This document shows positions 49,986 through 59,524 of a stretch of DNA of 64,000 nucleotides, piece after piece; the first letter of the stretch is position 1; every line of letters begins with the position of its first letter. The notes under the pieces are model-generated. The model was not told the DNA's origin. It saw nothing but the letters and a program-made list of their open reading frames with translations, and made no database searches. The stretch is from Altererythrobacter sp. Root672 (lineage in GTDB: Bacteria; Pseudomonadota; Alphaproteobacteria; Sphingomonadales; Sphingomonadaceae), in the NCBI RefSeq assembly GCF_001427865.1, contig NZ_LMHH01000001.1, positions 1,674,001-1,738,000 on the forward strand, given 5' to 3'. The translations under genes and the position numbers were made by a program.

Positions 49986-50258
49986 ATGGAGCGAACACGG
50001 TATATGGCGATCCGGCCGAGGGCCTGGGTGCGAACGGCCGCTCTAACGGGTAAGGTTGTCCATCTCTCTTTTGGAATGGCCGAGACCATGACGCTTTGCG
50101 CGTTGGCAGGGGTGGAATTCGTACGTCTTCGAAACCTGCCCAACGGGGCGACGAGTGTGGAATGTTCGACCGACGAAGGCGCTGACGAACTGCGCTCTCA
50201 GCTGCGGGACCATGTGTTGCCCACTCAGCGAACTGGTAGTCAACGAGAACGCAGTTAG
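49986..50258 (+). CDS. Possible small hypothetical protein
   Basis: This 90-codon frame (MERTRYMAIRPRAWVRTAAL..., core ETMTLCALAGVEFVRLRNLP, end RTGSQRERS) has plausible composition in its middle but no good ribosome site and no recognised family. Other frames here are no better. It lies in a gap between GtrA and the convergent glycosyltransferase. Confidence 0.3.
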   Translation: MERTRYMAIRPRAWVRTAALTGKVVHLSFGMAETMTLCALAGVEFVRLRNLPNGATSVECSTDEGADELRSQLRDHVLPTQRTGSQRERS

Positions 50259-50502
50259 ACGCCGACGCCTCCCTCTAAAGATTGCGTGAGGTCGGGCGTT
50301 CAGTGACCAGGTTTTCGCACGGAGACACGGGTAACTGGCCGAGGCGACGCCGAACCGTCTGCAGTGTGCTCCCGTGCAGGCTGCGTCGTTCACGGAACGA
50401 CTTTAAAAAATGTTGGGATTGTCCAAGCCAAGGATCCCGGTTCGCTCCGGCCGGCGCGGTCCTCAACGATCCCGCGACGCTTCTTCTTCGAAAGGCCGAG
50501 CT

Positions 50503-51516
50503 TTAAGCTCCGCCAAGCAGCCGCCGATAGAGGGAAAGATAATCGTCCGCCATGCGACCGACGGTGAAACGCTCTTCGACCGATCGACGGCAGGCGCGGC
50601 GATCGATCTGCGCCAGGCGCTCGATCGCTTCGACGGCCTCCTCAAAGGTGTCGACCAGATAGCCGGTGACGCCGTGTTCGATCAGTTCGGGCATCGACCC
50701 CCGGCGATAGGCTATCACCGGAGTGCCGCAAGCCAGCGCTTCGATAACGGACAATCCGAACGGCTCATCGAAGCCGATGAGGTGCAAAAGCCCCTTGGCG
50801 TTACCCAGTTGCCGCAGGCGTTCCATCCCTCCGATCACGCCGCGGAAGATTACCCGATTGTCGTCTATGAAGGGTTCGACTTCGCGGCGATGGTAATTTT
50901 CGTCCTGAACCAGCCCGCAGATGATCAGTCTGCGATGTGCGGCACGGGCGGCACGAATGGCTTGGCCCGCCCCCTTGTCGGGATGGATACGGCCGAAAAA
51001 CAGCAAGTCTTCCGAGCCCACGGGATTGAAGGGGAACTCCTCGACCTCGATTCCGTGATGGATTGTTGCTGCATAGGGCAGCGAGGGAGCGCGATCGGCA
51101 TTGCTGATCGAAACATAGTGCGAGCCCTCGGCGTAGCGCTGATAGGCGGGAAGAATCCGCTCGGAAGAAAAGCCGTGGATCGTCGTCACCATCGGTGTCG
51201 TGACCAGTCCGGAGAAGACCACGGGCATGAAATCCGCCTGATTGTGGACGAGGTCGAATTCATCGGCGCGCTCGAAGAGGTGAGCGATGTGCAGCGCCTC
51301 CCAGACCTTGGGTTCCAGGCTGGGGTCTTCGGAATACCCTCTCGGGGCAACGCCCTCGAGCTTGCCTGCCGTTTGGGAATCCAGCGTCGCAAAGAGGGTT
51401 ACATCGATGTCTCGCTTAACGAGGGCTTCAGTCAGCAGGCTCGTAACGAGCTCCCACGGGCCATAGGCACGCGGCGGTGTGCGCCAGGAAATCGGACTGA
51501 GCATTGCGACACGCAT
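50503..51516 (-). CDS. Glycosyltransferase family 4 protein
   Basis: This is a 337-residue GT-B glycosyltransferase. The N-domain starts MRVAMLSPISWRTPPRAYGPWE; the C-domain has FFGRIHPDKG, HLIGFDEPFGLSVIEALACG and TPVIAYRRGSMPEL, containing the E-x7-E motif that binds the nucleotide sugar. It is a retaining enzyme of unknown acceptor, cytosolic or membrane-peripheral. It begins 3 bases after the stop of the GH13 gene, so the two form an operon; together they suggest synthesis and turnover of an alpha-glucoside such as a compatible solute. Confidence 0.87.
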   Translation of the reverse strand: MRVAMLSPISWRTPPRAYGPWELVTSLLTEALVKRDIDVTLFATLDSQTAGKLEGVAPRGYSEDPSLEPKVWEALHIAHLFERADEFDLVHNQADFMPVVFSGLVTTPMVTTIHGFSSERILPAYQRYAEGSHYVSISNADRAPSLPYAATIHHGIEVEEFPFNPVGSEDLLFFGRIHPDKGAGQAIRAARAAHRRLIICGLVQDENYHRREVEPFIDDNRVIFRGVIGGMERLRQLGNAKGLLHLIGFDEPFGLSVIEALACGTPVIAYRRGSMPELIEHGVTGYLVDTFEEAVEAIERLAQIDRRACRRSVEERFTVGRMADDYLSLYRRLLGGA

Positions 51517-51518
51517 TG

Positions 51519-53108
51519 TCAGGGAGAAAGCTGCACGACCACCCCTTCGTTCCCTCGCAGCAGCAACATGGAAGCCCCGTCCTCGGGAAGCGTGGACATA
51601 AGTCGTCGCCCGGTCCGTGCGCTACTCGGCAAGCGCACAGGCTCTTCACCCAGGTTCAAAGCCACGAGCACCGAGGACTCTCCTGCCCATCGTTCGAAGG
51701 CAAGAAGACTGCCCTCGCAAGGCAGGGAACGATAGTCCCCAACCGAGAGAGCGGCAGTCTCCCGCCGCATTGCGAGCAGGCGTTTGGTAAGACTGAGCAT
51801 GGAGTCGGGCCTGAGTTGCTGGTCCGCCACGTTGCGAGTGGGCCAGTCGGCGTGAAGCGGCAGCCACGGTTGCCCCGAGCTAAAGCCGCCGTTAGCTGAG
51901 TGGTCCCAGGCCATGGGTGTGCGACAGGGGTCCCGCCCCAGGCCGATGCCCGGCTGACGCAACTCGCGGGGATCCTGGACCCTGTGCGGCGGAATTTCGA
52001 CCGCACCGATCCCCAGCTCGTCGCCCTGGTAAAGGGTGGGCGTCCCGCGCAGGGTCAGGAGCAACATCATCGCAACGCGCGCCTGTGCTTCGCCGAGCCT
52101 TGCTGCGACCCTCTGGGCATCGTGACTCCCCAAGACCCAGTTGGGCCAGCCCCACTCGGGGAGCGAGGCTTCATAGTCATCGATAAGCTGCGCAAGTGTC
52201 GCCGCGTGCCACGCGTTCTCGATAAGCGCGAAATTGAATGGCAGGTGGACCTGGGGCGATTCGGGCGTTCCGTGCCAGCGCGCCAGGCGTTCGTTGGGCA
52301 GGAAAATCTCACCGATCAACACCCGTTCGCCGTACCTATCGGCAAGCGCGCGCATCTCTGCAGAAATCGCGTGGGCTTCGGGCTGATCGGTCGAGTGAAG
52401 CTGGAGCACGCGATCGCGCTCGTTCTGGCCAGGTTGCCAGGCGGGGTTTACGGGATTGTCGGGCAGCCCCTCGGCCTTGATGATGTGCCAGAGCACATCG
52501 ATCCGAAACCCGTCTACACCGCGGTCTAACCAGAACCGCAGCACATCAAGCATGGCGGCTTTGACTTCCGGATTGCGCCAGTTGAGGTCGGGTTGCTGCG
52601 GAAGGAAAGCGCGCAGATAGTACTGCTCCCTAGCCTCGTCCCAGGTCCAGGCCGAGCCGCCGAAATCGCTGATCCAGTTGTTCGGCGGTCCTCCTTCCGT
52701 CCGGGCATCGCGCCAGATATACCAATCGCGCTTGGGATTATTGCGGTCGGATCGGCTTTCGACGAACCATGGGTGCCGGTCCGAACTGTGATTGGGAACG
52801 AAATCAAGCAGAAGTTTGAGCCCGCGCGCGTGGGTTGCAACCAGCAAGCGATCGAAGTCTGCCAGCGAGCCAAACATCGGCTCGATGCCGCAATAGTCTG
52901 AGATGTCGTATCCGAAATCGGACATCGGCGAGGGAAATATGGGCGAGAGCCAGATGGCGTCGACACCGAGCGAAGCGATGTAGTCGAGCCGGCTCTCGAT
53001 CCCGCGGATATCGCCTACGCCATCGCCATCGCTGTCCTGAAAGGATCGGGGGTAGATTTGATAAACTACACCGCGTTCCCACCAGGGCCGCTGAGCTGCG
53101 ACATCCAT
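51519..53108 (-). CDS. GH13 alpha-glucosidase / oligo-1,6-glucosidase-type enzyme
   Basis: This is a 529-residue family 13 enzyme without a signal peptide. The four conserved regions are intact: DFVPNHSS (102-109), GFRIDVLWH with nucleophile D204, ERVLIGEIF with acid/base E267, and VLGSHD with D330. VYQIYPRSFQDSDGDGVGD is the usual N-terminal signature, and DSDGDGVGD forms the calcium site. The size and absence of extra domains fit intracellular alpha-glucosidases, sucrose- or trehalose-acting relatives included. It probably works on an alpha-glucoside made or imported by the cell. It is paired with a GT4 gene. Confidence 0.9.
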   Translation of the reverse strand: MDVAAQRPWWERGVVYQIYPRSFQDSDGDGVGDIRGIESRLDYIASLGVDAIWLSPIFPSPMSDFGYDISDYCGIEPMFGSLADFDRLLVATHARGLKLLLDFVPNHSSDRHPWFVESRSDRNNPKRDWYIWRDARTEGGPPNNWISDFGGSAWTWDEAREQYYLRAFLPQQPDLNWRNPEVKAAMLDVLRFWLDRGVDGFRIDVLWHIIKAEGLPDNPVNPAWQPGQNERDRVLQLHSTDQPEAHAISAEMRALADRYGERVLIGEIFLPNERLARWHGTPESPQVHLPFNFALIENAWHAATLAQLIDDYEASLPEWGWPNWVLGSHDAQRVAARLGEAQARVAMMLLLTLRGTPTLYQGDELGIGAVEIPPHRVQDPRELRQPGIGLGRDPCRTPMAWDHSANGGFSSGQPWLPLHADWPTRNVADQQLRPDSMLSLTKRLLAMRRETAALSVGDYRSLPCEGSLLAFERWAGESSVLVALNLGEEPVRLPSSARTGRRLMSTLPEDGASMLLLRGNEGVVVQLSP

Positions 53109-53244
53109 AGCTCACTTTGCCTCCGGACCGTTGGCAAGAATTCTGTCAGTTGTCGGTCATCGGAACCCCGCGCTCAAGTGGGTTGCGGCCGACCGGTTCG
53201 TGCGCGCGTGCCTCGTCGCTCATGAATGCCAACTTTGGTGCCGT

Positions 53245-53481
53245 TTACGACTTGTCCGGCTCAGAACTCGGGTTTGTGGACTGGGCGCTGCGCTGCATAT
53301 AGAGAAATAGTCGGTCGAGATTGGGGTCGAGTTGACCACTTTCCAGTCTTTGAACCCTCTTGGTGTAAGTCTCGGCGAAACTAAGATGAACATCTTTCAA
53401 GAAGAGATCTTCAGCGGCGAGGGCCTTTCGATGCTCTTCCCGAGCTCTTTGACGGTAGTAGTTGAGTGCGCCTTCAAACAT
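53245..53481 (-). CDS. Small helical hypothetical protein
   Basis: This is a 78-residue protein from the ATG at 53479-53481. It is highly helical and charged (LNYYRQRAREEHRKALAAED, LSFAETYTKRVQRLE), with a flexible Ser-rich end. Similar short proteins occur widely in sphingomonads without known function. A frame extending to 53535 is possible. Confidence rests on composition only. Confidence 0.5.
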   Translation of the reverse strand: MFEGALNYYRQRAREEHRKALAAEDLFLKDVHLSFAETYTKRVQRLESGQLDPNLDRLFLYMQRSAQSTNPSSEPDKS

Positions 53482-53698
53482 ATTGCGACCCTGCTTAAAG
53501 GTGGACGTGCCGTTTTTAGAGGGCGGCGCGTCCACTTCCTAAATGCGGCGCGCAAGACGCCTGTTCCCAAGTTAATGTCTGATAGTCCTAGGCGCTACAG
53601 CGTCCCGGAGTCCTGGGCGCGGGCTCACCGAGATTTCTCGGCGCCAGGTTCTGGAGACGAAATAGGCTCGAGGGCGGGCTTGCTCTCAGTGCTGGCCA

Positions 53699-54199
53699 TC
53701 ATTCGGTCACTGCCGTAAGCTGCGCGGGCGGCAGACCTTCGCCTTCGGCCTGCGCCCTCAACTCTTCCTTGGGCGCGGCCATGCGGTCGCGCAGCTCGAC
53801 GAGATCGACCTCTGCCTTTGCGCGCCTGGGCAAACAGGCCTTCGCCAGGCGCTTCCTCTTCCTTGACGTGATGGTCGATCTCTTCGCTCAAGACCTTCAC
53901 CTTGGCGTCGTAGAACTCGTCCTCCGGCCCACCCTCCATGATGTCATTGATCAGGACTTTTGCGCCATCGTGCTCGACGTAGGCCTCGCTGAGCAGATCG
54001 TCGTCGATCTGGCCCTCCAGCGCCGGGTAGAAAATCTCTTCCTCGATCGCCGTGTGAATCTTGAGCTCGGTGCAGATTTGCTCGGCGATCGCCTGCTTGC
54101 GCCCATCGCCGCTGGCATTTTCGTACTCGGCGAACAGGTCCTGACCTTGCGGTGATCGGCTTTGAGCAGGGCAATCGCGTCGGTAAATTCTTCAGCCAT
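53699..54199 (-). pseudogene. Hemerythrin-domain gene with two compensating frameshifts
   Basis: The start is the ATG at 54197-54199 (AGAGGAG upstream), reading MAEEFTDAIALLKADHRKV. Near 54139-54145 one base is missing; in the next frame the protein continues DLFAEYENASGDGRKQAIAE, HTAIEEEIFYPALEG, EHDGAKVLI and HHVKEEE, carrying all hemerythrin ligands. At about 53815 one extra base occurs; after it the frame reads VDLVELRDRMAAPKEEL to a stop at 53699. The span is exactly 167 codons. Such a pattern fits either recent decay or two indel errors in the sequence. The intact protein would be a 166-residue hemerythrin of the kind found in stress regions. Confidence 0.75.
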
Positions 54200-54681
54200 T
54201 GGATAACTCCTCTTGCCCCCACTCCTAAAGAGCAGAGGGGCGAGAGCCTTCCGCAATTGGCGCAGCGGAACGTGACGGATGCACCGCGAACGTCCATGCC
54301 GGTCCCGATCGTTCGGATATTTGCAGGGTCCGTTGTCGTTAGCTGATTTGCGGTTCGAGCGAGGGCCCTTCGACCAACGGATTGCCTTGGCCTCAAGGGA
54401 TGATGCGCTTTGAAGGCTGAGAACTCCAGGGGTGTTCCGATTGTCGCCATCCCTTCCCTAAGGTGTGGTTCGAGGCGAGAGCCTATAACCATCGGCGATG
54501 ACCATTTATTGTCAATTAATTCAGCGACCCTGGGTTGCCGCTGTCACACCTCCCGAGCCGCGCCGTCTCGTGGGGCGGACCTTTATACCGCACCTGAAGA
54601 GCAGGACGTCCCCCTTTGCCCTCAGGTGGATTGACATTCCCCTTCAAGATTCGGCGCTCGAGAACGTTGGAAGAATGCGCA
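54200..54681. other. Intergenic region, no gene seen
   Basis: These 482 bases lie between the hemerythrin start and the end of the hybrid kinase. They are partly AT-richer (54500-54520). Short frames lack support, and no clear terminator or stress promoter is found. Confidence 0.5.
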
Positions 54682-56716
54682 TCAGATATCCAGCGCCTGG
54701 GCGAGCGCATTTTCGAGCAAGGCCTGGCTAAAGGGCTTCGTCAATTTGATCACCGACTGCTTGAAGCCGGCAGGCAATTCGCCATACCCGGTGGCAAGGA
54801 TGATCGGCAGTTCGGGCCTTAGCCGCGTCAGTTCCTGTACCAGCTGCGCGCCGGTCATGTGGGGCATGGCCTGATCGGTGATAAGCACGTCGATATCAGG
54901 ATGTTCCTGCAAAAGCGCGAGGGCATTTTCGGCCGAAATGGCTTCGAAAACTTCGTGGCCCAGATCTTCCAGGAGGGCGCCGGTATTCATGAGGACCAAA
55001 GGGTCATCATCCACCGCCAGCACCTTAAGCGACCTCGATGTCAAAGCCGTGATCGGACGGGCCGGCAGCACCTCCGTTTCATGATGAGCGCCTGCCGCCG
55101 GTAACCACAAGATCGCGGTTGTGCCCACGCCCACCTGGCTGCGGATCTGGAAACTCCCGCCCAGCTGCTTGGCCAGTCCATGGACCATCGGCAGGCCAAG
55201 CCCCGTACCCTTGCCCACACCTTTGGTGGTAAAGAACGGCTCTGTCGCTTTCTCCAGCGTCGCTTCGTCCATACCGTGTCCGGAATCGGCAACCGTCAGG
55301 CCCACGTAGAGGCCGGGCAACAGTCCATCGGCGGTCGTTTCATCAGCGGCGATCAGTCGGCGCTCCGTCGTGATACGCACGCAACCGCCGTCCGCCATCG
55401 CATCGCGGGCGTTCACGGCCAGATTGAGTAGCGCCATTTCCAGTTGATTGGGATCACCCACTACCGGCGGGATATCCTCACTCAGTTCCACCTGGAGCGG
55501 CCATGCCGGCCCCAGTGTTCGTTCGATCAAATCGGTCATTCCCCGCACCAGCCCCGGCTATGTCGATCCTCTCGGACGCCAGGTCCTGTCTGCGGGCGAA
55601 GGCGAGCATGCGCTGGGTCAAGAGTGCTCCGCGTTCCGCGCCTTGTGCGGCGTTGTCGATTAGTCGCAACAACGCCGGATCCTGGGGGACCCGCTTCCTC
55701 AACAGGGTAAGGCCGCTCAAGACAGCCATAAGCAAATTGTTGAAATCATGCGCCACTCCGCCGGTCAATTGTCCGATGGCCTCAAGCTTCTGCGACTGGC
55801 GCAATTGACCTTGTGCCAGTGACAATTCAGCCGTGCGCTCCTCGACTCTTTGTTCGAGATTATCATTGAGGCGCCGCAATCTTTCGTCGTTCAGGTGTAG
55901 CGCGTTCTCCATTCGGCGGCGTTCAGAAATATCATTGAACAGCACCGCCACCTGGGAAGAACCGGGCGGCCCGGCGGCGAACGCAAGAACTTCAAACCAG
56001 ATGTCGCCGAGAGCCTCAGTATGCCTTTCGAACCTCTGCGGCTCGCCGGTTTTGACTACCTCTCCGTATACATCGAACCATGATTGCTCGAGGCCCGGTA
56101 GGATTGATCTGACCCTTCGTCCAATGACATTCGTGAGGCCGGTCTGACGTTCGAAGGCCGGGTTCGCTTCCAGGAACGTGTAGTCGATCGGCTTGCCGTT
56201 CGCGTCAAAGACCAATTCAAAAATGCAAAAGCCCGCGTCAATGGACTCGAATAGAGACCGGTACTTGGCGGCCCCAGCCCGCAGCTCGTCCAGTCGCGAA
56301 CGAGCGTCATATTGCCGTCGACGGGAACGAAGGGCCGATCGGGCGAGGCTTACCAAAGTGGTGGGATGAAAGGGCCGCTCGAGGAAAGTCACGTTTCCCA
56401 GCAGGGCCAGCAAGGCTTCGGCCGCGGGATTGCGTTCGAGCCCGCCGCCCTTGTGCGTCAGCAGGATAAAGGGGAAATCGGACCATTCGGGCTGGGCCTT
56501 GATCCAGGTCGACAACGGCTTGAGGTCTACCTCCCGAATGGCCTCTTCGGTCAATACGGCAAAGCCAGCCCCCGCTTCCATTTCGCAAACCAGATCTACA
56601 ACCGATACGCAGACCTTCGATCGGATTCTTGCCTCGGCTAGAATGGACCCCGCTATCGCCGCGTCGCGACCCTGAGGAGCCAGGACTAGGGCACTTTCGG
56701 AGATCTCGGGGATCAC
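54682..56716 (-). pseudogene. Hybrid histidine kinase split by a one-base frameshift
   Basis: The first part (start 56716, 340+ residues in frame) has an incomplete receiver-like domain (1-130), a PAS domain (about 148-265), a coiled coil and the phospho-acceptor H323 in GGVAHDFNNLLMAV. At 55552-55555 a run of four C (G on the coding strand) shifts the frame; with one G fewer, DIAG continues LVRGMTDLIERT into an ATPase domain (DSGHGM, GTGLGLPMVHG) and a C-terminal receiver with D in DVLITDQAMPHM, ending at 54682. All catalytic motifs are intact across the two frames, about 675 residues in total. The start overlaps the KaiC gene by 4 bases. It may be a true mutation or a homopolymer sequencing error. 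Confidence 0.8.
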
Positions 56717-58221
56717 GGGAGGTCTTTTAACAAGTTCGGTCCATCGCCGGTGAAGGTAGGAACACCGCGCAAAACGCCTTGAAAGCCGGCTATCGGCGCA
56801 CCGATCCGTATGCCGTCCCCTCCGATACGATACTCTCGAATGGTGTCCTCGTGGGAACCTGTGCGCTTCTTGATGTTCGAGATGGCCCGACGAACGCGCC
56901 CGAATGCTTCAAAATAACGCAGTAATATAACGGTATCGGCTAAATAGGTTACGTCCACCGGCGATTTCATATCCCCGACCAAACCGTGCTGTGCCACGGT
57001 CAGAAAGGTCGATGCTCCCCGTCTATTAAGATATTGCAGCAGTTCATGCATGTGCAGGACCAGCGCCTTTTCTTCGGGCATTGCCGCCTGATACCCATTC
57101 AAGCTGTCTATCACGATCGTTTGCACATCATGGTCTTCGACGCATTTTCGAACTCGCTGGGAGAATTCTCCTGGCGAGAGTTCGGCTGCGTCTACTTGCT
57201 CGACGACTAAGCTTCCCTGGTCTGACAAGTTCTGCAGATCTATGCCTAGACCCAAGGCGCGATTGAAGAGCAGCCCTATCTCCTCATCGAAGATGAAGAC
57301 GGCGGCTCGCTCTCCCCGTCTGATCGCTGCTGCTACGAAGGTGAGGGTGAGGAGGGATTTGCCCGTTCCAGCAGGACCGAGCACGAGCGTGCTGGAGCCT
57401 CGCTCCAGACCCCCGCCCAAAAGTGCATCGAGCTCGGCCAAACCCGTTGCCAGTGGCTCGCGCTGGATATTACCGTGGGTTTTGGAGGAAACCAGTCGCG
57501 GAAACGTTCGAACGCCCCCGGTCTCGATGCTGAAATCGTGAAAACCTCCCCGGTATCGGCGGCCGCGATATTTTAGCACCCGCAGTCGCCGGCGCTCCGC
57601 CCCGTACTCAGGCCATAGTTCCTCGAGGCGCAGGACTCCGTGCGCGATGGAGTGCACCGTCTTGTCCATGGTGTCGGTCGTGAGGTCATCGAGCATCAGC
57701 ACAGTCGCCCCCTGTCTTGAGAGGAAGTGCTTCAAGGCCAGAACCTGTCGGCGATAGCGCATGGAGCTTTGCGCCAGGAGCCGAATTTCCGACAGGCTGT
57801 CGAGTACCACACGGTCGGGCTGAACCCGCTCGAACTCTGTAAAGATGCGCTTGGTTACTTCGCCTAGCTCAAGATCCGATGAGTAAAGCAGACTTTGCTG
57901 CTGGTCATCGTCAAGCAGGGTTTCTGGCGGGACCAGTTCGAATATCGAAATTCCCTGAAGATCCCAACCGTGCGAAGTGGCGCTTTCGCGAAGTTCGTTC
58001 TCTGTTTCCGATAGCGTTATGTAGAGGCATTTCTCACCGCGCCTTACGCCCTCGTTCAGGAACTGCGTGGCGATCGTGGTTTTTCCGGTCCCGGGATTTC
58101 CTTCAAGCAGAAAGAGCCGACCGCGGGTAAATCCGCCTCCCAGGATTTCATCCAGCCCATCGACTCCGGCCAGAGCCGGATTGGAAGATACGGCGTCCTT
58201 CCCTTCCACCGCGCGCGTCAT
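56713..58221 (-). CDS. KaiC-like double-domain ATPase
   Basis: This is a 502-residue protein with two RecA-like KaiC domains. Walker A motifs are GNPGTGKTT (41-49) and GPAGTGKSL (282-290); Walker B regions are RVVLDSLSE (138-146) and TIVIDSLNG. This is the cyanobacterial KaiC length, but no kaiA or kaiB is nearby. In many heterotrophs such KaiC proteins pair with PAS kinases, and here the hybrid kinase gene starts 4 bases before this gene's end. The pair may act as a timing or stress signalling unit. Clock function is not implied by the sequence alone. Confidence 0.88.
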   Translation of the reverse strand: MTRAVEGKDAVSSNPALAGVDGLDEILGGGFTRGRLFLLEGNPGTGKTTIATQFLNEGVRRGEKCLYITLSETENELRESATSHGWDLQGISIFELVPPETLLDDDQQQSLLYSSDLELGEVTKRIFTEFERVQPDRVVLDSLSEIRLLAQSSMRYRRQVLALKHFLSRQGATVLMLDDLTTDTMDKTVHSIAHGVLRLEELWPEYGAERRRLRVLKYRGRRYRGGFHDFSIETGGVRTFPRLVSSKTHGNIQREPLATGLAELDALLGGGLERGSSTLVLGPAGTGKSLLTLTFVAAAIRRGERAAVFIFDEEIGLLFNRALGLGIDLQNLSDQGSLVVEQVDAAELSPGEFSQRVRKCVEDHDVQTIVIDSLNGYQAAMPEEKALVLHMHELLQYLNRRGASTFLTVAQHGLVGDMKSPVDVTYLADTVILLRYFEAFGRVRRAISNIKKRTGSHEDTIREYRIGGDGIRIGAPIAGFQGVLRGVPTFTGDGPNLLKDLP

Positions 58222-58590
58222 GAATGCTCCCCAAATTTGGACACATTAACGCGCATGACGAGGAATTGTGCCCGCGACATGGGTCTCAGGGCGGGGGTTC
58301 TGGCAGAGAACGTCACGAGCCCGGCCACGTGGACCGACAGCCAAGTGTGCAGCGGCACAAGGCCGCTTGCCCTTCACTGTCGTTGTCGCTCCGCGAGAAA
58401 CGCATGTCCGCAAGGTTGCCGACGGTTGGTCCTAGGGACTTCGAGCGACCTGGTCGCCCTAGTGAACCCCATGTCAACTCTGGAACAGTTGGTCGGAGCC
58501 GCTCATTTCAGATCCGGGCGCGCCGTAAGCCCCCAACAAAGGCCGGCGCGTAAACCAGCCGACGAGAACTCGATGAGCCGATAGGCGCGC
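58222..58590. other. Intergenic region upstream of the KaiC gene
   Basis: These 369 bases contain the presumed promoter of the kaiC-kinase operon; I find no GGAAC-type promoter. A 12-bp palindrome TAGGCGCGCCTA (58582-58593) overlaps the stop of the next gene. Frames here have no ribosome site. Confidence 0.5.
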
Positions 58591-58800
58591 CTAGCGATCC
58601 CACCCATAGAGATTGATCTTTACCTGAGCCTCGCGCACCCGATCACGCGCCTTCCTCGCGCGGTCCCGATCGCCCTGCTCCTCTGCGTCCTCGATCTCGC
58701 GCAAGCCGCGTTCGCGTGTCGCAAGAATGTTCTGCTTCATGATCTGGGTATAGCCTTGATCCGAGCGAGGCTCAGGATCGTCCGAGGGAAAGCGAGGCAT
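58591..58800 (-). CDS. Small charged helical protein
   Basis: This is a 69-residue protein from the ATG at 58798-58800 (AAGGGG 6 bases upstream; a second ATG two codons earlier abuts that site). It reads MPRFPSDDPEPRSDQGYTQ, then a long charged helix (LREIEDAEEQGDRDRARKAR, DRVREAQVKINLYGWDR). No family is recognised. It is typical of the small cytosolic proteins in this region. Confidence 0.5.
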   Translation of the reverse strand: MPRFPSDDPEPRSDQGYTQIMKQNILATRERGLREIEDAEEQGDRDRARKARDRVREAQVKINLYGWDR

Positions 58801-58939
58801 AATCATCCCCTTGCGTTGCCTCCCGTTCTATTACCAACGGGAATACAGCTTTGGCCCAAGCAGCCTGAGTCCAGAGATTAACAATCGCGGCTTCCTTCGC
58901 ATAGATCGCACCCCAGACGCTTTAAACCTTGCCCGTCTT

Positions 58940-58962
58940 GCGGGGCCCGGAACGGGCCCCGC
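58940..58962 (-). terminator. Perfect GC hairpin between two small genes
   Basis: It is a 10-bp perfect stem (58940-58949 with 58953-58962) with a GAA loop, 5 bases after the stop of the gene at 58967-59215. No T-run is present; it probably ends or protects that transcript. Confidence 0.6.
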
Positions 58963-58966
58963 ATCA

Positions 58967-59215
58967 TTACGACGGATGCGGTGTTAACCGGCTGCCGGGC
59001 AACACGGGTTCCACAACCCAGACATCCGAGGAAGGGCCGAGCGCCTGGCGCTTGATCCGACAAAGCGGTCTCCTGCCCTCGGAAAGCACTGCACTCCTGC
59101 CCGGTTTGGTTTGCTGGGCGATCCTGAGAGCTGCGCTAGCATCGAGCGCATCGAACTCGATTCGTCTCGCGCATCCCAGACCATCGTCCTGATAGCTGAG
59201 CGTGTAGGTTGGCAT
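58967..59215 (-). CDS. Small hypothetical protein
   Basis: This is an 82-residue protein from the ATG at 59213-59215 after GGGGGAG and AAAAGG. It begins MPTYTLSYQDDGLGCARRI and has FDALDASAALRIAQQ, then VLSEGRRPLCRIKRQ. The plan (beta hairpin, helix, strand) is like the peptide at 62905-63066 and DUF6894 proteins. No function can be given. Confidence 0.55.
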   Translation of the reverse strand: MPTYTLSYQDDGLGCARRIEFDALDASAALRIAQQTKPGRSAVLSEGRRPLCRIKRQALGPSSDVWVVEPVLPGSRLTPHPS

Positions 59216-59234
59216 GACCTTTTCTCCCCCTGGG

Positions 59235-59432
59235 TCATCTCTGCTGTCCGGCTCCGCCAGTTGCGAGATCCACGCGGGAACAGGCGCGGCCGGTTCGCGG
59301 CGAGGTTTGCAAAGTCCGCGTTGTCGGGGTGCCTTGCCTCCAGGAGGCGAGAATGGCTTGCTTGACTTCAGGCTCAAACGTCGGCCGGTCGACTTGGTCG
59401 ACCGGGTAAGCATATCGGTATAACCGCGACAC
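59235..59432 (-). CDS. Small hypothetical protein, possibly frameshifted at its end
   Basis: The GTG at 59430-59432 has AAAGGAG 8 bases upstream. The N-half (YRYAYPVDQVDRPTFEPEVK, QAILASWRQG) has the look of a conserved sphingomonad small protein. The C-half (TPTTRTLQTSPRTGRAC...) is low-complexity, while another frame there reads APVPAWISQLAEPDSRDD, which looks more like a natural end. A frameshift near 59330 is therefore possible. Confidence 0.45.
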   Translation of the reverse strand: MSRLYRYAYPVDQVDRPTFEPEVKQAILASWRQGTPTTRTLQTSPRTGRACSRVDLATGGAGQQR

Positions 59433-59524
59433 CGGAGTTCTCCTTTCTTGCTGTCGCCTTGCTTCTCACACGCACAACGCGCTGCCCGCCGGTGGAGACT
59501 GAAGCACCACCGGCGGGCATCAGT

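Noticed and set aside
50410-51735. 441-codon rightward frame over the glycosyltransferase
   Set aside because: It is antisense to a complete GT4 gene with the E-x7-E motif.
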